A DNA stretch of 64,000 nt from Aquabacterium sp029268225. GTDB taxonomy: Bacteria > Pseudomonadota > Gammaproteobacteria > Burkholderiales > Burkholderiaceae_C. Shown piece after piece: positions 7,963-17,921 of this stretch. The DNA lies in contig NZ_JBBEYB010000001.1 in assembly GCF_037482285.1 (NCBI RefSeq), forward strand, positions 310,001-374,000, read 5' to 3'. Position 1 is the first letter of the stretch; each line of letters opens with the position of its first letter. A program made the position numbers and the translations under genes. The notes under the pieces were generated by a model, which had not been told where the DNA came from, did no database searches, and saw only the letters and a program-made list of their open reading frames with translations.

Positions 7963-9129
7963 TCACAGATCCTTCAGTCGCACGCCGCGGAGCTTGCCAC
8001 CCTCCACCACGCCAATCACGGTGTTGAGCACCGAGCCGCCGTTGGCGTCCACGCCATTGAAGTCGTTGGGGTTGATGGCATCGGGCAGGGCCTTGGCGGC
8101 CGCGTCCAACTTGGCGCGGATGGCGGCGGGGTCGCTCACGGTGCCGGCCATCTTCATCGCGTTGACCACGATGTGCAGCGACGAGTAGTTCAGCGACGAC
8201 TCCGACGACGGGTTGGCGGTGGCGCCGTAGGCCGCACGGTAGGCGTTCACAAAGCCCTTGGCACCGGGGCGCTCGTCGGCGGTCAGCGGCAGGGTGCCGA
8301 TCGAGCCTTCCAGCATCTGCAGGCCGCCGGTGACCTTGGCCATCTCGTCCATCTTGGCCTGGTCCATCACGATGAAGGATCCCTTGAAGCCCAACTCGCG
8401 CGCCTGTTTGGCGACCAGACCGGTCGGCTCAGAGGGCCCACCGATGAACATCACGTCCGGCTTGGTCTCCAGCACGCGGCTCACACCGGTGTAGAAGTCG
8501 GCCGACTTGTTGTAAGACATCGGGTTCTTCGACACCACGGTGCCGCCGGCCTTGGTCCAGGCCGGCTCGAACGCGGCCACCCAGGCCTTGGCGTAGTCGT
8601 GGTCAGCCGGCGCCATGCCCAGCTTCTTGCCCTTCTTCATCTGGTAGCGGATGAAGGGGTCAATGTAGGTCATGAAGTTCGGCGGGATGCGCATCGTCAG
8701 CTTGTTGCCCTTTTCCGTGATGGTGGGCACGCTGGTGTAGGCCATCAGCAGGAAGTTCTCTTGCTGGTTGAAGGCCTGCAGGGCGAAGGCGCCACCAGAG
8801 TGGGGCACGTAGATCACGGCCGTTTCATGCTGCTGCTTGAGGCGACGGGCGTTGATGGCGGCTTCCGCGGGCGAGTACTTGTCGTCCAGCGCCACGATCT
8901 CAACCGTGTACTTTTTGCCACCCACGGTCAGACCCTGGGCGTTGATTTCCTTGGCGGCCAGGTTCAGGCCGTTGAGCACGTTCTTGCCGTACAGGGCGGC
9001 GCCACCGCTGAGCGGGGCAGTCAGACCGATCTTGAGCACTTCCTGGGCCAAGGCACCGCTGGCGCTGAAGGCCAGGGCCACGGTGGCAGCCAGGGGGGCG
9101 AGCTTGAGCGCTTTGGGGATGAAACGCAT
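7963..9129 (-). CDS. Liv-type ABC transporter periplasmic binding protein
   Basis: A 388-residue protein with a signal peptide (cleavage after GALAQ) and the type I periplasmic binding fold of the LivK/LivJ family: EVLKIGLTAPLSGGAALYGKN at the start and NSRR-like lobe repeats thereafter. It would capture the substrate for the LivHMGF permease encoded just upstream. A strong AAGGAG site precedes the ATG. It is the last gene of the operon, 56 bases after livF. In Burkholderiales such proteins bind amino acids, aromatic acids, dicarboxylates or amides, so the ligand is not determined. The nearby beta-oxidation genes and IclR regulator favour an organic-acid substrate, by inference. Confidence 0.9.
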   Translation of the reverse strand: MRFIPKALKLAPLAATVALAFSASGALAQEVLKIGLTAPLSGGAALYGKNVLNGLNLAAKEINAQGLTVGGKKYTVEIVALDDKYSPAEAAINARRLKQQHETAVIYVPHSGGAFALQAFNQQENFLLMAYTSVPTITEKGNKLTMRIPPNFMTYIDPFIRYQMKKGKKLGMAPADHDYAKAWVAAFEPAWTKAGGTVVSKNPMSYNKSADFYTGVSRVLETKPDVMFIGGPSEPTGLVAKQARELGFKGSFIVMDQAKMDEMAKVTGGLQMLEGSIGTLPLTADERPGAKGFVNAYRAAYGATANPSSESSLNYSSLHIVVNAMKMAGTVSDPAAIRAKLDAAAKALPDAINPNDFNGVDANGGSVLNTVIGVVEGGKLRGVRLKDL

Positions 9130-9185
9130 GGTGAGGTCTCCTTGTGAGGGGTGGGAAAACGTTGGGAAACGCGTAGGGAGCGGCT

Positions 9186-9902
9186 TCAGGCGCCGATGTA
9201 AGCCTTGCGGATGCCTTCGTCGTGCAGCATCTCTTCGGGTTTGCCTTCCATGACGATGCGACCGCGTTCGAGCACATAGGCCCGGTGTGCGATGCGCAGC
9301 GCCGAGTAGGCGTTCTGCTCAGCCAGGAACACGGTCACGCCGGTCTGGTTGATCTTCTGGATGATCTCGAACATCTGCTTGACGACCAAGGGGGCCAAGC
9401 CCAGCGAGGGCTCGTCGAGCAGCAGGGCCTTGGGGCGGCCCATCAGGGCGCGGCCAATGGCCACCATCTGCTGCTGACCGCCCGAGAGCGAGCCGGCCGG
9501 GTCATGGCGCTTTTGCTGCAGGATGGGGAAGAGTTCGTAGATGTGATCGAGGATCTGCTTGGACGTGGCCTTGCTGTCTTGCGCCTTGCGGTGCACATAG
9601 CCACCCAGCAGCAGGTTCTGCTCCACCGACATCTGCGGGAACAGCTTGCGGCCTTCGGGACAGTGCACCACGCCGTGTTCGACGATGGACGAGGGCTTCA
9701 TGCCGACCAGCTCCTGGCCGTCGAACGAGATCGAGCCGCTGCTCGTCTTGTTGATGCCTGAGATTGCCATGAAGATCGAGCTCTTGCCCGCACCGTTGGC
9801 GCCCAGCAGCACCACCAGCTCGCCCTTGTCGGCGTGCAGGCTCACGTTGTCCAGGGCGCGGAAGCTGCCGTACGACAGCGAAACGCCTTCAAGCTTCAGC
9901 AT
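9186..9902 (-). CDS. livF: Branched-chain amino acid-type ABC transporter ATPase LivF
   Basis: A 238-residue ABC ATPase with Walker A (GANGAGKS), the signature LSGGQQQMVAIGRALM, Walker B (ALLLDEPSLGLAP) and the H-loop region. It begins LKLEGVSLSYGSFRALDNVS-like, characteristic of LivF. Together with LivG it powers the LivHM channel on the cytoplasmic face. It overlaps livG by 14 bases, evidence of translational coupling. Confidence 0.95.
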   Translation of the reverse strand: MLKLEGVSLSYGSFRALDNVSLHADKGELVVLLGANGAGKSSIFMAISGINKTSSGSISFDGQELVGMKPSSIVEHGVVHCPEGRKLFPQMSVEQNLLLGGYVHRKAQDSKATSKQILDHIYELFPILQQKRHDPAGSLSGGQQQMVAIGRALMGRPKALLLDEPSLGLAPLVVKQMFEIIQKINQTGVTVFLAEQNAYSALRIAHRAYVLERGRIVMEGKPEEMLHDEGIRKAYIGA

Positions 9903-10653
9903 GTTCGGCTCCCAGGTAAGCGTCGATCACCAGCGGGTTGCTGCGGATCTCGGCGGGTGTGCCCTCGGCGATCTTCTCGCCGTAGTTCAGCACGATGATC
10001 TTGTCGGCCAGGCTCATGATCATGTCCATCTTGTGTTCGATCAGGCACACGGTCTTGCCATGGTCGACCAGCTTGCGGATCAGCTCGGCCAGGCCCACGG
10101 TTTCTTCCGGGTTCACGCCTCCGGCCGGCTCGTCCAGCAGCAGCAGGTCGGGCTCGGTCGCCAGGGCCAGCGCGAACGCCACGCGCTTGCGCTCTTCCTG
10201 CGTGATGTCACCGGCCAGGCGGTGCGCCACACGCTTCAGCCCCACGAATTCCAGTGCCTCTTCGGCCTTCTCGCGGCAGAGCTTCTCTTCACGCTTGAGC
10301 AGCGGGGTGTGCATGATCACGTCCCACAGGCCCGAGCGGGTGCGCAGGCGGTGGCCCACGATCAGGTTGTCCAGCACCGAAGCCTGGTCGAACAGGTTGG
10401 TGGCCTGGAAGGTGCGCGCCACGCCCAGGCGGGCGATCTGGTCGGCACGCATGCCGGTCACGTCCTCACCTTTGACGATGATCTGACCCGACGACGGCGC
10501 ATGCGTGCCCGCGATCAGGTTGAAGAAGGTCGTCTTGCCGGCGCCGTTGGGGCCGATGATGGCGTTGATGTGGCCGGCCTCGAACTTGGCCGTCACGTTG
10601 TTGACAGCCGTCAGGCCGCCGAAGCGTTTGGTCAGACCGCGGATCTCAAGCAT
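9889..10653 (-). CDS. livG: Branched-chain amino acid-type ABC transporter ATPase LivG
   Basis: A 254-residue ABC ATPase with Walker A (GPNGAGKTT), a LivG-type signature (ITQEERKRVAFALALA replaces the usual LSGGQ, a mild departure), Walker B (LLLLDEPAGGVNPEE) and the C-terminal extension of the LivG subclass. The motif TFQATNLF in the middle is typical of LivG. I place the start at the ATG at 10653, which overlaps livM by eight bases; an in-frame upstream ATG would give a Pro/Arg-rich extension inside livM. The unusual signature TQEERKR instead of LSGGQQR deserves note because this motif contacts ATP. Confidence 0.93.
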   Translation of the reverse strand: MLEIRGLTKRFGGLTAVNNVTAKFEAGHINAIIGPNGAGKTTFFNLIAGTHAPSSGQIIVKGEDVTGMRADQIARLGVARTFQATNLFDQASVLDNLIVGHRLRTRSGLWDVIMHTPLLKREEKLCREKAEEALEFVGLKRVAHRLAGDITQEERKRVAFALALATEPDLLLLDEPAGGVNPEETVGLAELIRKLVDHGKTVCLIEHKMDMIMSLADKIIVLNYGEKIAEGTPAEIRSNPLVIDAYLGAEHAEA

Positions 10654-11665
10654 GGCGGGCTCCGTTGGGGGTGGACGAGGCGGCAGCCGGGGCCGATGCA
10701 GCCTGGGCTTGCTCGCGCTGGGCTGCAGCGCGGCGGGCACGGCGATGCAAGATGGTGCCGACGATGCCGTTGGGCACGAAGATCAGCAGCAGGATCAGCA
10801 CCGGGCCGAAGACGACCATGCGGTAGTCCTGCAGGAACTGCAGCGACTGCGTGATCCAGGGCACCAGGATCGAACCCAGGATCGGGCCCAGGATGGTGCC
10901 GATGCCGCCGACCAGCATGAACATCACCAGCTCAAACGTGTGGTGGGTGGCGGCCAGGTCGGGGCCCAGGAAGCGCACCACACCGGCGTACAGGCCACCG
11001 GCCAGACCGGCATAGATCACCGACAGCACGAAGGCCAGACGCTTGGTGCGTGCCAGCGGGATGCCCAGCGCTTCGGCCAGGGCCTCGCTGTTGCGCACGG
11101 CCACGAAGCTGCGGCCCAGCAGCGAGTGCACGATGCGGTGCATGATGTACGCGCCCAGGATCAGAAAGGCCAACACCAGGTAGTACTGGCCCTTGGCCGA
11201 CTCGAACTCCAGGCCGCCAAAGCCGGTGGGGGAGGGGATGCCCATCACGCCGACGGCGCCGTGGGTCACGTCTTCCCACTTCTCGATCAGCAGGTAGATG
11301 ATGTAGCCCACGCACAGCGTGAAGATCGAGAACACGTGCCCCGTCATGCGCAGCGAGATCACGCCCACCAGATAGCCGATCACCCCGCAGATGGCGCCGG
11401 CGGCTGCAAACGCCGTCCAGAAGCCCCATTGGTAATCTGTGGTCAGCAGGCCGACCGCGTAGGCACCGATGGCCATGAAGCCACCGTGCGCCAGGTTGAA
11501 CTGGCCGGTGTAGCCGGTGATCAGGTTCAGGCCCAGGGCCGCAATCGCAAAGATGTACGACTGCGTCATCACCGACAGGAAGTAGGTGTTGGAGACCATG
11601 TAGGGAAACACGAGGGCCAGGGCGATGAGCAGGGTCCAGCCCGCCTTACCTTGAAGGAGCTTCAT
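10646..11665 (-). CDS. livM: Branched-chain amino acid-type ABC transporter permease LivM
   Basis: A 339-residue inner-membrane permease with about nine hydrophobic segments and the family segment NLITGYTGQFNLAHGGFMAIGAYA, split here as NLITGYTGQ and LAHGGFMAIGAY. The C-terminal 25 residues are Ala-rich and hydrophilic, as is common for LivM. It forms the channel with LivH. The ATG at 11665 follows GAAGG and comes one base after the livH stop. Confidence 0.94.
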   Translation of the reverse strand: MKLLQGKAGWTLLIALALVFPYMVSNTYFLSVMTQSYIFAIAALGLNLITGYTGQFNLAHGGFMAIGAYAVGLLTTDYQWGFWTAFAAAGAICGVIGYLVGVISLRMTGHVFSIFTLCVGYIIYLLIEKWEDVTHGAVGVMGIPSPTGFGGLEFESAKGQYYLVLAFLILGAYIMHRIVHSLLGRSFVAVRNSEALAEALGIPLARTKRLAFVLSVIYAGLAGGLYAGVVRFLGPDLAATHHTFELVMFMLVGGIGTILGPILGSILVPWITQSLQFLQDYRMVVFGPVLILLLIFVPNGIVGTILHRRARRAAAQREQAQAASAPAAASSTPNGARHA

Positions 11666-11666
11666 G

Positions 11667-12530
11667 TCAGTGCGCGCCTTTCGAAAACAGACCTTGAGGG
11701 CGAACCGACAAGATGACCACCAGCAGCACGAAGGCAATCAGATCCTTGTAGTTCGTCGAGAAGTAGAAACCACCGAAGGCCTCTGCCAGACCGATGATCA
11801 AGCCGCCCACGATGGCGCCAGGGAAACTGCCCATGCCGCCCAGGATGATGATCACGAAGGCCTTGGTGATGACCAGGTGACCCATGGCCGGGTAGACCAG
11901 GTTGATCGGGCTGTACAGCACTGCGGCCACCGCGGCCAGCGCGCCGGAGATGGCGAACACCAGCAGCGTCACGCGGGTGGCGTCAATGCCGACCAGGGCC
12001 GCGCCGTCGCGGTTTTGCGCCATCGCGATGATGGTCAGACCGGTGGTGGTGCGGGTCAGGAAGAGGTGCAGCACGGCCACCAGGACCACGGCGCCGGCGA
12101 TGATCAGCAGACGCTGACCGACGGTGGTCAGGCCGAAGATCTCGACCAGATTGCCATACGGTGACTGCATGCGGTGGAAGTCCGCGCCCCAGATGGCCTG
12201 CGCACCGGCCTCCAGGAACAACAGGATGCCGATGGCGGCGATCATGTCGTGCAACGGCGGGGCGTTGCGCAGCGGGTGGAACACCAGCCGCTCGGCCAGC
12301 ATGGACAGCACGGCCACGACCGCAGCCGAGCCCAGCATGGCCAGCCAGTAGTTGAGCCCCAGCGACTCCATGAAGTAGAAAGCCACGAAGGCGCCGGCCA
12401 TGTACAGCGCGCCGTGGGCGAAGTTCGGGACGTGCAAGATCCCGTAAACCAGCGTCAGGCCCAGCGCGACCAGGCTGTACACCCCGCCGATCGTCAGGCC
12501 ATTCAGCAGTTGCTGAAAGAACAAATCCAA
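11667..12530 (-). CDS. livH: Branched-chain amino acid-type ABC transporter permease LivH
   Basis: A 287-residue permease, first gene of the liv operon. Its N-terminus LDLFFQQLLNGLTIGGVYSL and the segment GILHVPNFAHGALYMAGAF are the hallmark of LivH. I choose the TTG at 12530 as start because GAGGAG lies six bases upstream and LivH proteins normally begin right before this segment; the next in-frame ATG upstream would add a non-conserved stretch. Operator-like repeats and a plausible promoter precede the gene. Confidence 0.92.
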   Translation of the reverse strand: MDLFFQQLLNGLTIGGVYSLVALGLTLVYGILHVPNFAHGALYMAGAFVAFYFMESLGLNYWLAMLGSAAVVAVLSMLAERLVFHPLRNAPPLHDMIAAIGILLFLEAGAQAIWGADFHRMQSPYGNLVEIFGLTTVGQRLLIIAGAVVLVAVLHLFLTRTTTGLTIIAMAQNRDGAALVGIDATRVTLLVFAISGALAAVAAVLYSPINLVYPAMGHLVITKAFVIIILGGMGSFPGAIVGGLIIGLAEAFGGFYFSTNYKDLIAFVLLVVILSVRPQGLFSKGAH

Positions 12531-12591
12531 GATGCGCTCCTCAAACGGTGCTCGGCACGCCCACAATGGACATGGCCGGTTAGTGAGATGC

Positions 12592-12621
12592 AGTGTGCCC
12601 ATCACCTGTTTGAGGGGTCAA
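12592..12621 (-). promoter_or_regulatory. Candidate sigma-70 promoter for livHMGF
   Basis: On the minus strand TTGACC, an 18-base spacer and CACACT lie about 60 bases upstream of livH. The -10 match is weak. The repeat at 12640 is centred near -60, a position typical for an activator. Confidence 0.35.
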
Positions 12622-12639
12622 GACAATTTCGGTATCCGT

Positions 12640-12654
12640 TTCCGTTCTGCGGAA
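12640..12654. promoter_or_regulatory. Inverted repeat TTCCG-N5-CGGAA upstream of livH
   Basis: A perfect five-base inverted repeat separated by TTCTG, just upstream of the candidate liv -35. It is the best copy of the motif family also seen at 2263, 2407 and 12735. Confidence 0.5.
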
Positions 12655-12681
12655 CAAACTAGGGTAATTGCTAACAGGGAT

Positions 12682-12702
12682 AACCGCAGCAAGGCGGTTT
12701 TT
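12682..12702 (+). terminator. Small hairpin with T5, plus strand
   Basis: AACCGC and GCGGTT with a six-base loop run into five T. No plus-strand gene lies upstream, so it may be chance, or end a short transcript or guard rnk from read-through. Confidence 0.3.
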
Positions 12703-12734
12703 GGTGTCAGGGTCGCCATCCTATCGGAATCAAA

Positions 12735-12749
12735 TTTTGCTCTGCGGAA
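12735..12749. promoter_or_regulatory. Second, degenerate operator copy upstream of livH
   Basis: TTTTG-CTCTG-CGGAA matches 12 of 15 positions of the site at 12640, including the full CGGAA arm. Confidence 0.35.
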
Positions 12750-12785
12750 CTATTGGGCGGACGTGGTCGGCCTGGGGCCCGCGGT

Positions 12786-12814
12786 TTGCCCAATCGGCAC
12801 ATCCGGGCTAGACT
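12786..12814 (+). promoter_or_regulatory. Candidate sigma-70 promoter for rnk
   Basis: TTGCCC, 17 bases, then TAGACT, about 190 bases upstream of rnk. This would give a long untranslated leader. Confidence 0.4.
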
Positions 12815-13002
12815 CTGCCCATGGACATCACAGGTTGCTTCGCCCGCACCCTCCGCACCCCTCTGGGCTGCGGGGTGGGTCAACGCGTGCGCCGATCGCT
12901 GGCCGCACTTTCCTGAGCCCGGCGATCTCCTGTCCTTCCCCTTCGCGCTGTTTTGAGATCTCCGGGCCTGTTCTGCCGCGTCCTCTTTGCCTGGAGATAC
13001 CC

Positions 13003-13428
13003 ATGTCCATTGATTCCCGTCCCGCCGTGGACGAGCGCATCCTGTCCGAACTCGACCATGCCCGCATCCTGGGTCTCATGCGTCGCACGGTGTTGAGCGA
13101 TGCCCAGAAGCACGCCCTGGACGCTTTGCTCGACGCGGCTGACCTCGTGCCGGCCCGCGATGTCCCGCCGGATGTCGTCACCATGAATTCACGCCTGCGC
13201 CTGCACGCCGAGGGCGAGCCCGAGCCCCGCGACATCACCCTGTGCTATCCCGCCGACGCGCGGGCCGACGTCGGCCTGGTGTCACTGCTGTCGCCCATGG
13301 GCGCCAGTTTGCTGGGGCGTCGCGTCGGGAGCGAGGCCGTCTGGCTCACGCCCACCGGCACGCCTCGCACGGCCCGCATCCTGTCCCTGCACTTCCAGCC
13401 CGAGGCCGCGGGGGAGTACACCACCTGA
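13003..13428 (+). CDS. rnk: Regulator of nucleoside diphosphate kinase, Rnk (GreA/GreB family)
   Basis: A 141-residue protein with a short N-terminal helical part (about residues 8-48) and a C-terminal FKBP-like GreA/GreB domain: VVTMNSRLRLHAEGEPEPRD, then ITLCYPADA, ISLLSPMGASLLGRRVG-like and VWLTPTG. The short helical part, in place of the long Gre coiled coil, fits Rnk, which binds RNA polymerase and affects nucleoside diphosphate kinase levels. GGAG six bases before ATG 13003 supports the start. The gene is followed by the PAS-GGDEF-EAL protein on the same strand. Confidence 0.88.
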   Translation: MSIDSRPAVDERILSELDHARILGLMRRTVLSDAQKHALDALLDAADLVPARDVPPDVVTMNSRLRLHAEGEPEPRDITLCYPADARADVGLVSLLSPMGASLLGRRVGSEAVWLTPTGTPRTARILSLHFQPEAAGEYTT

Positions 13429-13502
13429 TCCGCCCACCACAGGGGGAGGCGCAGGCTGTCCGGATCATGTTAAAAACACACAGACATGTCGGGAGTGGTC
13501 CC

Positions 13503-15626
13503 ATGCTTGATCCGAACCTGGTGGTGAGCGAGACGAAGTTCTGGGAAGCGGCGGTCAGCACCGCCGAGCAGCGCTTTCACAAGTTGTGCGACGAGGCCGA
13601 GGCCATGTCCATCCAGGGCTACCTGCAAGACGGCACGGTGGTGTACTGGAACCGTGCCTCGGAGATGATTTACGGCTTTAGCGCCCAAGAGGCCATCGGG
13701 CGCAACCTGCTGGACCTCATCATCCCGCCGGCAGCCTGGGCGGTGGTGCAGCACGACATGGCGCAGATGTTCGAAACCGGCAAGGGCATCCCGGCCGCCC
13801 GACTCACCCTGCGCCACAAGGACGGCCATCCCGTCTCCGTCTTCTCCAGTCACACCGTGGTGGCCTTGCCTGGGCATCCCAAGGTGATGTTCTGCATGGA
13901 CGCCGACATGAGCGCGCTGGCCCAGGCCGAGGAGGAGTTGCGCATTGCTGCCACCGCCTTCGAGTCTCAGCAAGGCATGCTCATCACCGATGCGCAGGAC
14001 CGCATCCTGCGCGTCAACAGTGCCTTCACGCAGGCGACCGGCTATCGGGCCGAGGAGCTGCTCGGCCAGTCGCCCCGCATCCTTCGCTCAGGCCACCAAG
14101 AGGCTGGTTTTTTTGACCAGATGTGGCACACCCTGCGTGCGCAGGGCTCTTGGCAAGGCGAACTCTCTCACCGCCGTCAGAGCGGCGAGGTCTACACCGA
14201 CTGGGCCACCATCAACGCGGTGCGCAACCCCCTTGGCGAGGTCACGCACTACGTGTACGCCCTCACGGACATCACCCAGCGCAAACAGGTCGAGGCCCAA
14301 CTCACCCAATTGGCCTTCTACGATGCCCTGACCCACCTGCCCAACCGCCGCCTGTTGCACGACCGCTTGCACCAGGCCATCGCCGCGCGTCAGCGCCACC
14401 GGCATTGCGCGGCGCTGCTGTTCGTGGACGTGGATGACTTCAAGGGCCTCAATGACACCCTCGGGCATGAGATGGGCGACCTGCTCCTGCAGCAACTGGC
14501 CGATCGCCTGCAACGCCACGTGCGCGACAGCGACACCGTGGCCCGTTTCGGCGGGGACAAGTTCGTGGTGATGCTCGACGACCTCAGTGACGATCTGGCG
14601 GTGGCCGCGGCCGATGCCGAGCGCACCGCTCACAAGCTGCTGAGCGTGGTCGGCGAGCCGTACACGCTGCGCGAGCAGCACTACCGCAGTGAGGTGAGCA
14701 TCGGCATCACCCTGTTTCAGGCCTCCGATTGCACGGTGGACGAATTGATCCGCCAGGCCGAGATGGCGATGTACGCCGCCAAGGCCGCCGGGCGCAACAA
14801 GCTGCGCTTCTTCGACGTGCGGATGCAATCCGAGGTCTCTCACCGCGTGGCCCTCATCAACAGCCTGCGCGAGGGGCTGAAGCACGCCGAGCTGCGGCTG
14901 TTCTGTCAGCCGCAGGTCTCGCACACCGGGCAGCTGATCGGGGCCGAGGCCCTGGTGCGATGGGCCCATCCGGAGCGTGGCATGGTGTCGCCGGCCGAGT
15001 TCATCCCGATCGCCGAGTCATCCGGGCTGATTCTGCCGCTGGGCATCTGGGTCATGGCCGAAGCCTGCCGTCAGCTGGTGGCCTGGTCCGAACAGCTGGG
15101 CACGTCGGACTTCACGTTGGCGGTCAACGTCAGTGCCGCGCAATTTGCCCAGCACGATTTCGTCGATCAGGTGAGGGTGGTGCTCAACGACACCGGCACC
15201 GACCCGCGGCGACTCAAGCTGGAGCTGACCGAGAGCATGCTGGTCAATGGGGTGGACGACGTCATCGCCAAGATGGAGTCCCTCCGGCAACTGGGTGTGG
15301 GCTTCTCGCTGGACGATTTCGGGACGGGGTACTCGTCCCTGTCCTACCTTCAGCGCCTGCCCCTCAATCAGCTGAAGATCGACCAGTCTTTCGTGGCGGG
15401 GCTGCAGCGTGACCGCAGCAGCGAAGTGATCGTGCAGACCATCATCGCCCTGGGGCAGAGCCTGGGCTTGACCGTCATTGCCGAGGGGGTGGAAACCGAG
15501 TCCCAGCGTGACATGCTCACGCGCCTGGGCTGCGAAGCGTTTCAGGGCTACCTGATCGGCCGCCCGATGCCCATGGTGGACTTCGAAGCACGCTTCCTGC
15601 GCCGCCCCGACGCCGTCATGTCCTGA
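13503..15626 (+). CDS. PAS-PAS-GGDEF-EAL cyclic-di-GMP signalling protein
   Basis: A 707-residue cytoplasmic protein without membrane segments. Two PAS domains (about residues 15-135 and 140-265) precede a GGDEF domain and an EAL domain. The GGDEF site reads GGDKF at residues 350-354, replacing the catalytic Glu by Lys, so cyclase activity is doubtful; the inhibitory-site RxxD (RDSD) nine residues before GGDKF is kept. The EAL half looks complete: AEALVRW with Glu482, LAVNVSA, ELTES, DDFGTGYSS, KIDQSF and AEGVET. It is therefore probably a phosphodiesterase whose GGDEF domain senses GTP or cyclic-di-GMP. I start at ATG 13503, preceded by GGGAG; an ATG at 13467 has no suitably spaced site. Confidence 0.93.
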   Translation: MLDPNLVVSETKFWEAAVSTAEQRFHKLCDEAEAMSIQGYLQDGTVVYWNRASEMIYGFSAQEAIGRNLLDLIIPPAAWAVVQHDMAQMFETGKGIPAARLTLRHKDGHPVSVFSSHTVVALPGHPKVMFCMDADMSALAQAEEELRIAATAFESQQGMLITDAQDRILRVNSAFTQATGYRAEELLGQSPRILRSGHQEAGFFDQMWHTLRAQGSWQGELSHRRQSGEVYTDWATINAVRNPLGEVTHYVYALTDITQRKQVEAQLTQLAFYDALTHLPNRRLLHDRLHQAIAARQRHRHCAALLFVDVDDFKGLNDTLGHEMGDLLLQQLADRLQRHVRDSDTVARFGGDKFVVMLDDLSDDLAVAAADAERTAHKLLSVVGEPYTLREQHYRSEVSIGITLFQASDCTVDELIRQAEMAMYAAKAAGRNKLRFFDVRMQSEVSHRVALINSLREGLKHAELRLFCQPQVSHTGQLIGAEALVRWAHPERGMVSPAEFIPIAESSGLILPLGIWVMAEACRQLVAWSEQLGTSDFTLAVNVSAAQFAQHDFVDQVRVVLNDTGTDPRRLKLELTESMLVNGVDDVIAKMESLRQLGVGFSLDDFGTGYSSLSYLQRLPLNQLKIDQSFVAGLQRDRSSEVIVQTIIALGQSLGLTVIAEGVETESQRDMLTRLGCEAFQGYLIGRPMPMVDFEARFLRRPDAVMS

Positions 15627-15629
15627 CAC

Positions 15630-16439
15630 TCACTCCTTGAAGTACACCACCTGGTGGCCGACCGCCAGCAGGTCGCCGCGCGCACTCCAGATTTCGGCGG
15701 TCTGGTCGTGAAAGCCCTGGCTGTATCGCAGCCCCTTGGCACAGCCCAGTACATGCTCGCTGCCCTGGGCCGCCAACAAGGCCGCATCGGCATGGAAGTA
15801 CACCGTCAGCGTGACCGTCCCTGCCGGCACCGGCCGGGAGCGGCGCACGAAAATGCGCGGGATGAAGGCATCGCAGATGGCGCTCAAGGACAAGAAATCG
15901 AGTGGCCGGGGCGGCTCGTCCCGGATCCAGACCTGCGTCACGGCGTCGTCGCGCTCGACGCTGTCAAGCACCTGCTCACCATCGGTGAACCGCATGTCGT
16001 AAGCCTTGGGCCAAGCCGTGCGGAACACCCCCGGGTGGCGTGGCAACTGTGCAGCGGGCGGCACCGATGGGAACACCGCATCCGTGGCACTCCATGTGTC
16101 GCGCCGCATCGCGGTCATCACCGTGGCAAAGGCCGCAACGGCGTCGTCCTGTCGCAACTCGACCAGCCAGTGCTGGGTGGACCGGTTCGTGCGCATCGGG
16201 CGGGCGTGCACCTCGAAGGCCCCATCGGCGATGGGGGCCGCGTAATGCACCGTCAGGGACAGGGGCTCGCCCAGCCGCTCTGGGTGAGAGAGTGCGCCGT
16301 TGAGCAGGGTTGCGGCAATCGTGCCCCCAAAAGGACCCACCATGTTGGCGTAGGTGGGGTGGGTCTGGCCGGTGAACCGGTGTTCGCCCGCAGGGGTGAG
16401 GGCGACGGCGGCATCCAGGGCGTGGGGCGAAACGGTCAT
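15630..16439 (-). CDS. Acyl-CoA thioesterase, TesB-like double hotdog
   Basis: The 269-residue product resembles the thioesterase-like superfamily with two hotdog halves: FTGQTHPTYANMVGPFGGTIAA and SLTVHYAAPIADGAFEV in the first, and LDFLSLSAICDAFIPRIF plus TVTLTVYFHAD in the second, which contains the aspartate used in TesB enzymes. It would hydrolyse acyl-CoAs of unspecified chain length. AAGGAG lies before the ATG at 16439. The gene is convergent with the GGDEF-EAL gene, three bases apart, so the two transcripts must overlap at their ends. Confidence 0.85.
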   Translation of the reverse strand: MTVSPHALDAAVALTPAGEHRFTGQTHPTYANMVGPFGGTIAATLLNGALSHPERLGEPLSLTVHYAAPIADGAFEVHARPMRTNRSTQHWLVELRQDDAVAAFATVMTAMRRDTWSATDAVFPSVPPAAQLPRHPGVFRTAWPKAYDMRFTDGEQVLDSVERDDAVTQVWIRDEPPRPLDFLSLSAICDAFIPRIFVRRSRPVPAGTVTLTVYFHADAALLAAQGSEHVLGCAKGLRYSQGFHDQTAEIWSARGDLLAVGHQVVYFKE

Positions 16440-16615
16440 GGCGAAGAACTCCTTGGGCCACGATGGTAGCGCGACGCTCTGATCCGTGCTGACGGTGCTG
16501 TCGCGCGCACGCCGCCTTCGGGAATGAGCGGACCCTGCCCCCCCGTTTCGGCGGGTTAGACTGGCATGCAACGCTGCGGGCACACGCTTGCGGCTCCTTG
16601 CAACGGGAGAGTTTC

Positions 16616-17911
<1,296 letters not shown>

Positions 17912-17921
17912 GGCGTCGCAG

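Larger units (their letters stand above)
12531..13002. other. Intergenic region between livH and rnk
   Basis: This 472-base gap separates two divergent genes. It holds a candidate liv promoter, two operator-like repeats, a small plus-strand hairpin with T tract, a rnk promoter and a 5' leader of about 180 bases for rnk. No convincing coding frame is seen. Confidence 0.6.

Noticed and set aside
12657..12685. Sequence resembling two pieces of an I-SceI homing-endonuclease site (AGGGTAAT and ACAGGGATAAC)
   Set aside because: The pieces are in the wrong order and separated, so the 18-base site is absent; no homing endonuclease or marker sequence is nearby. Chance resemblance.
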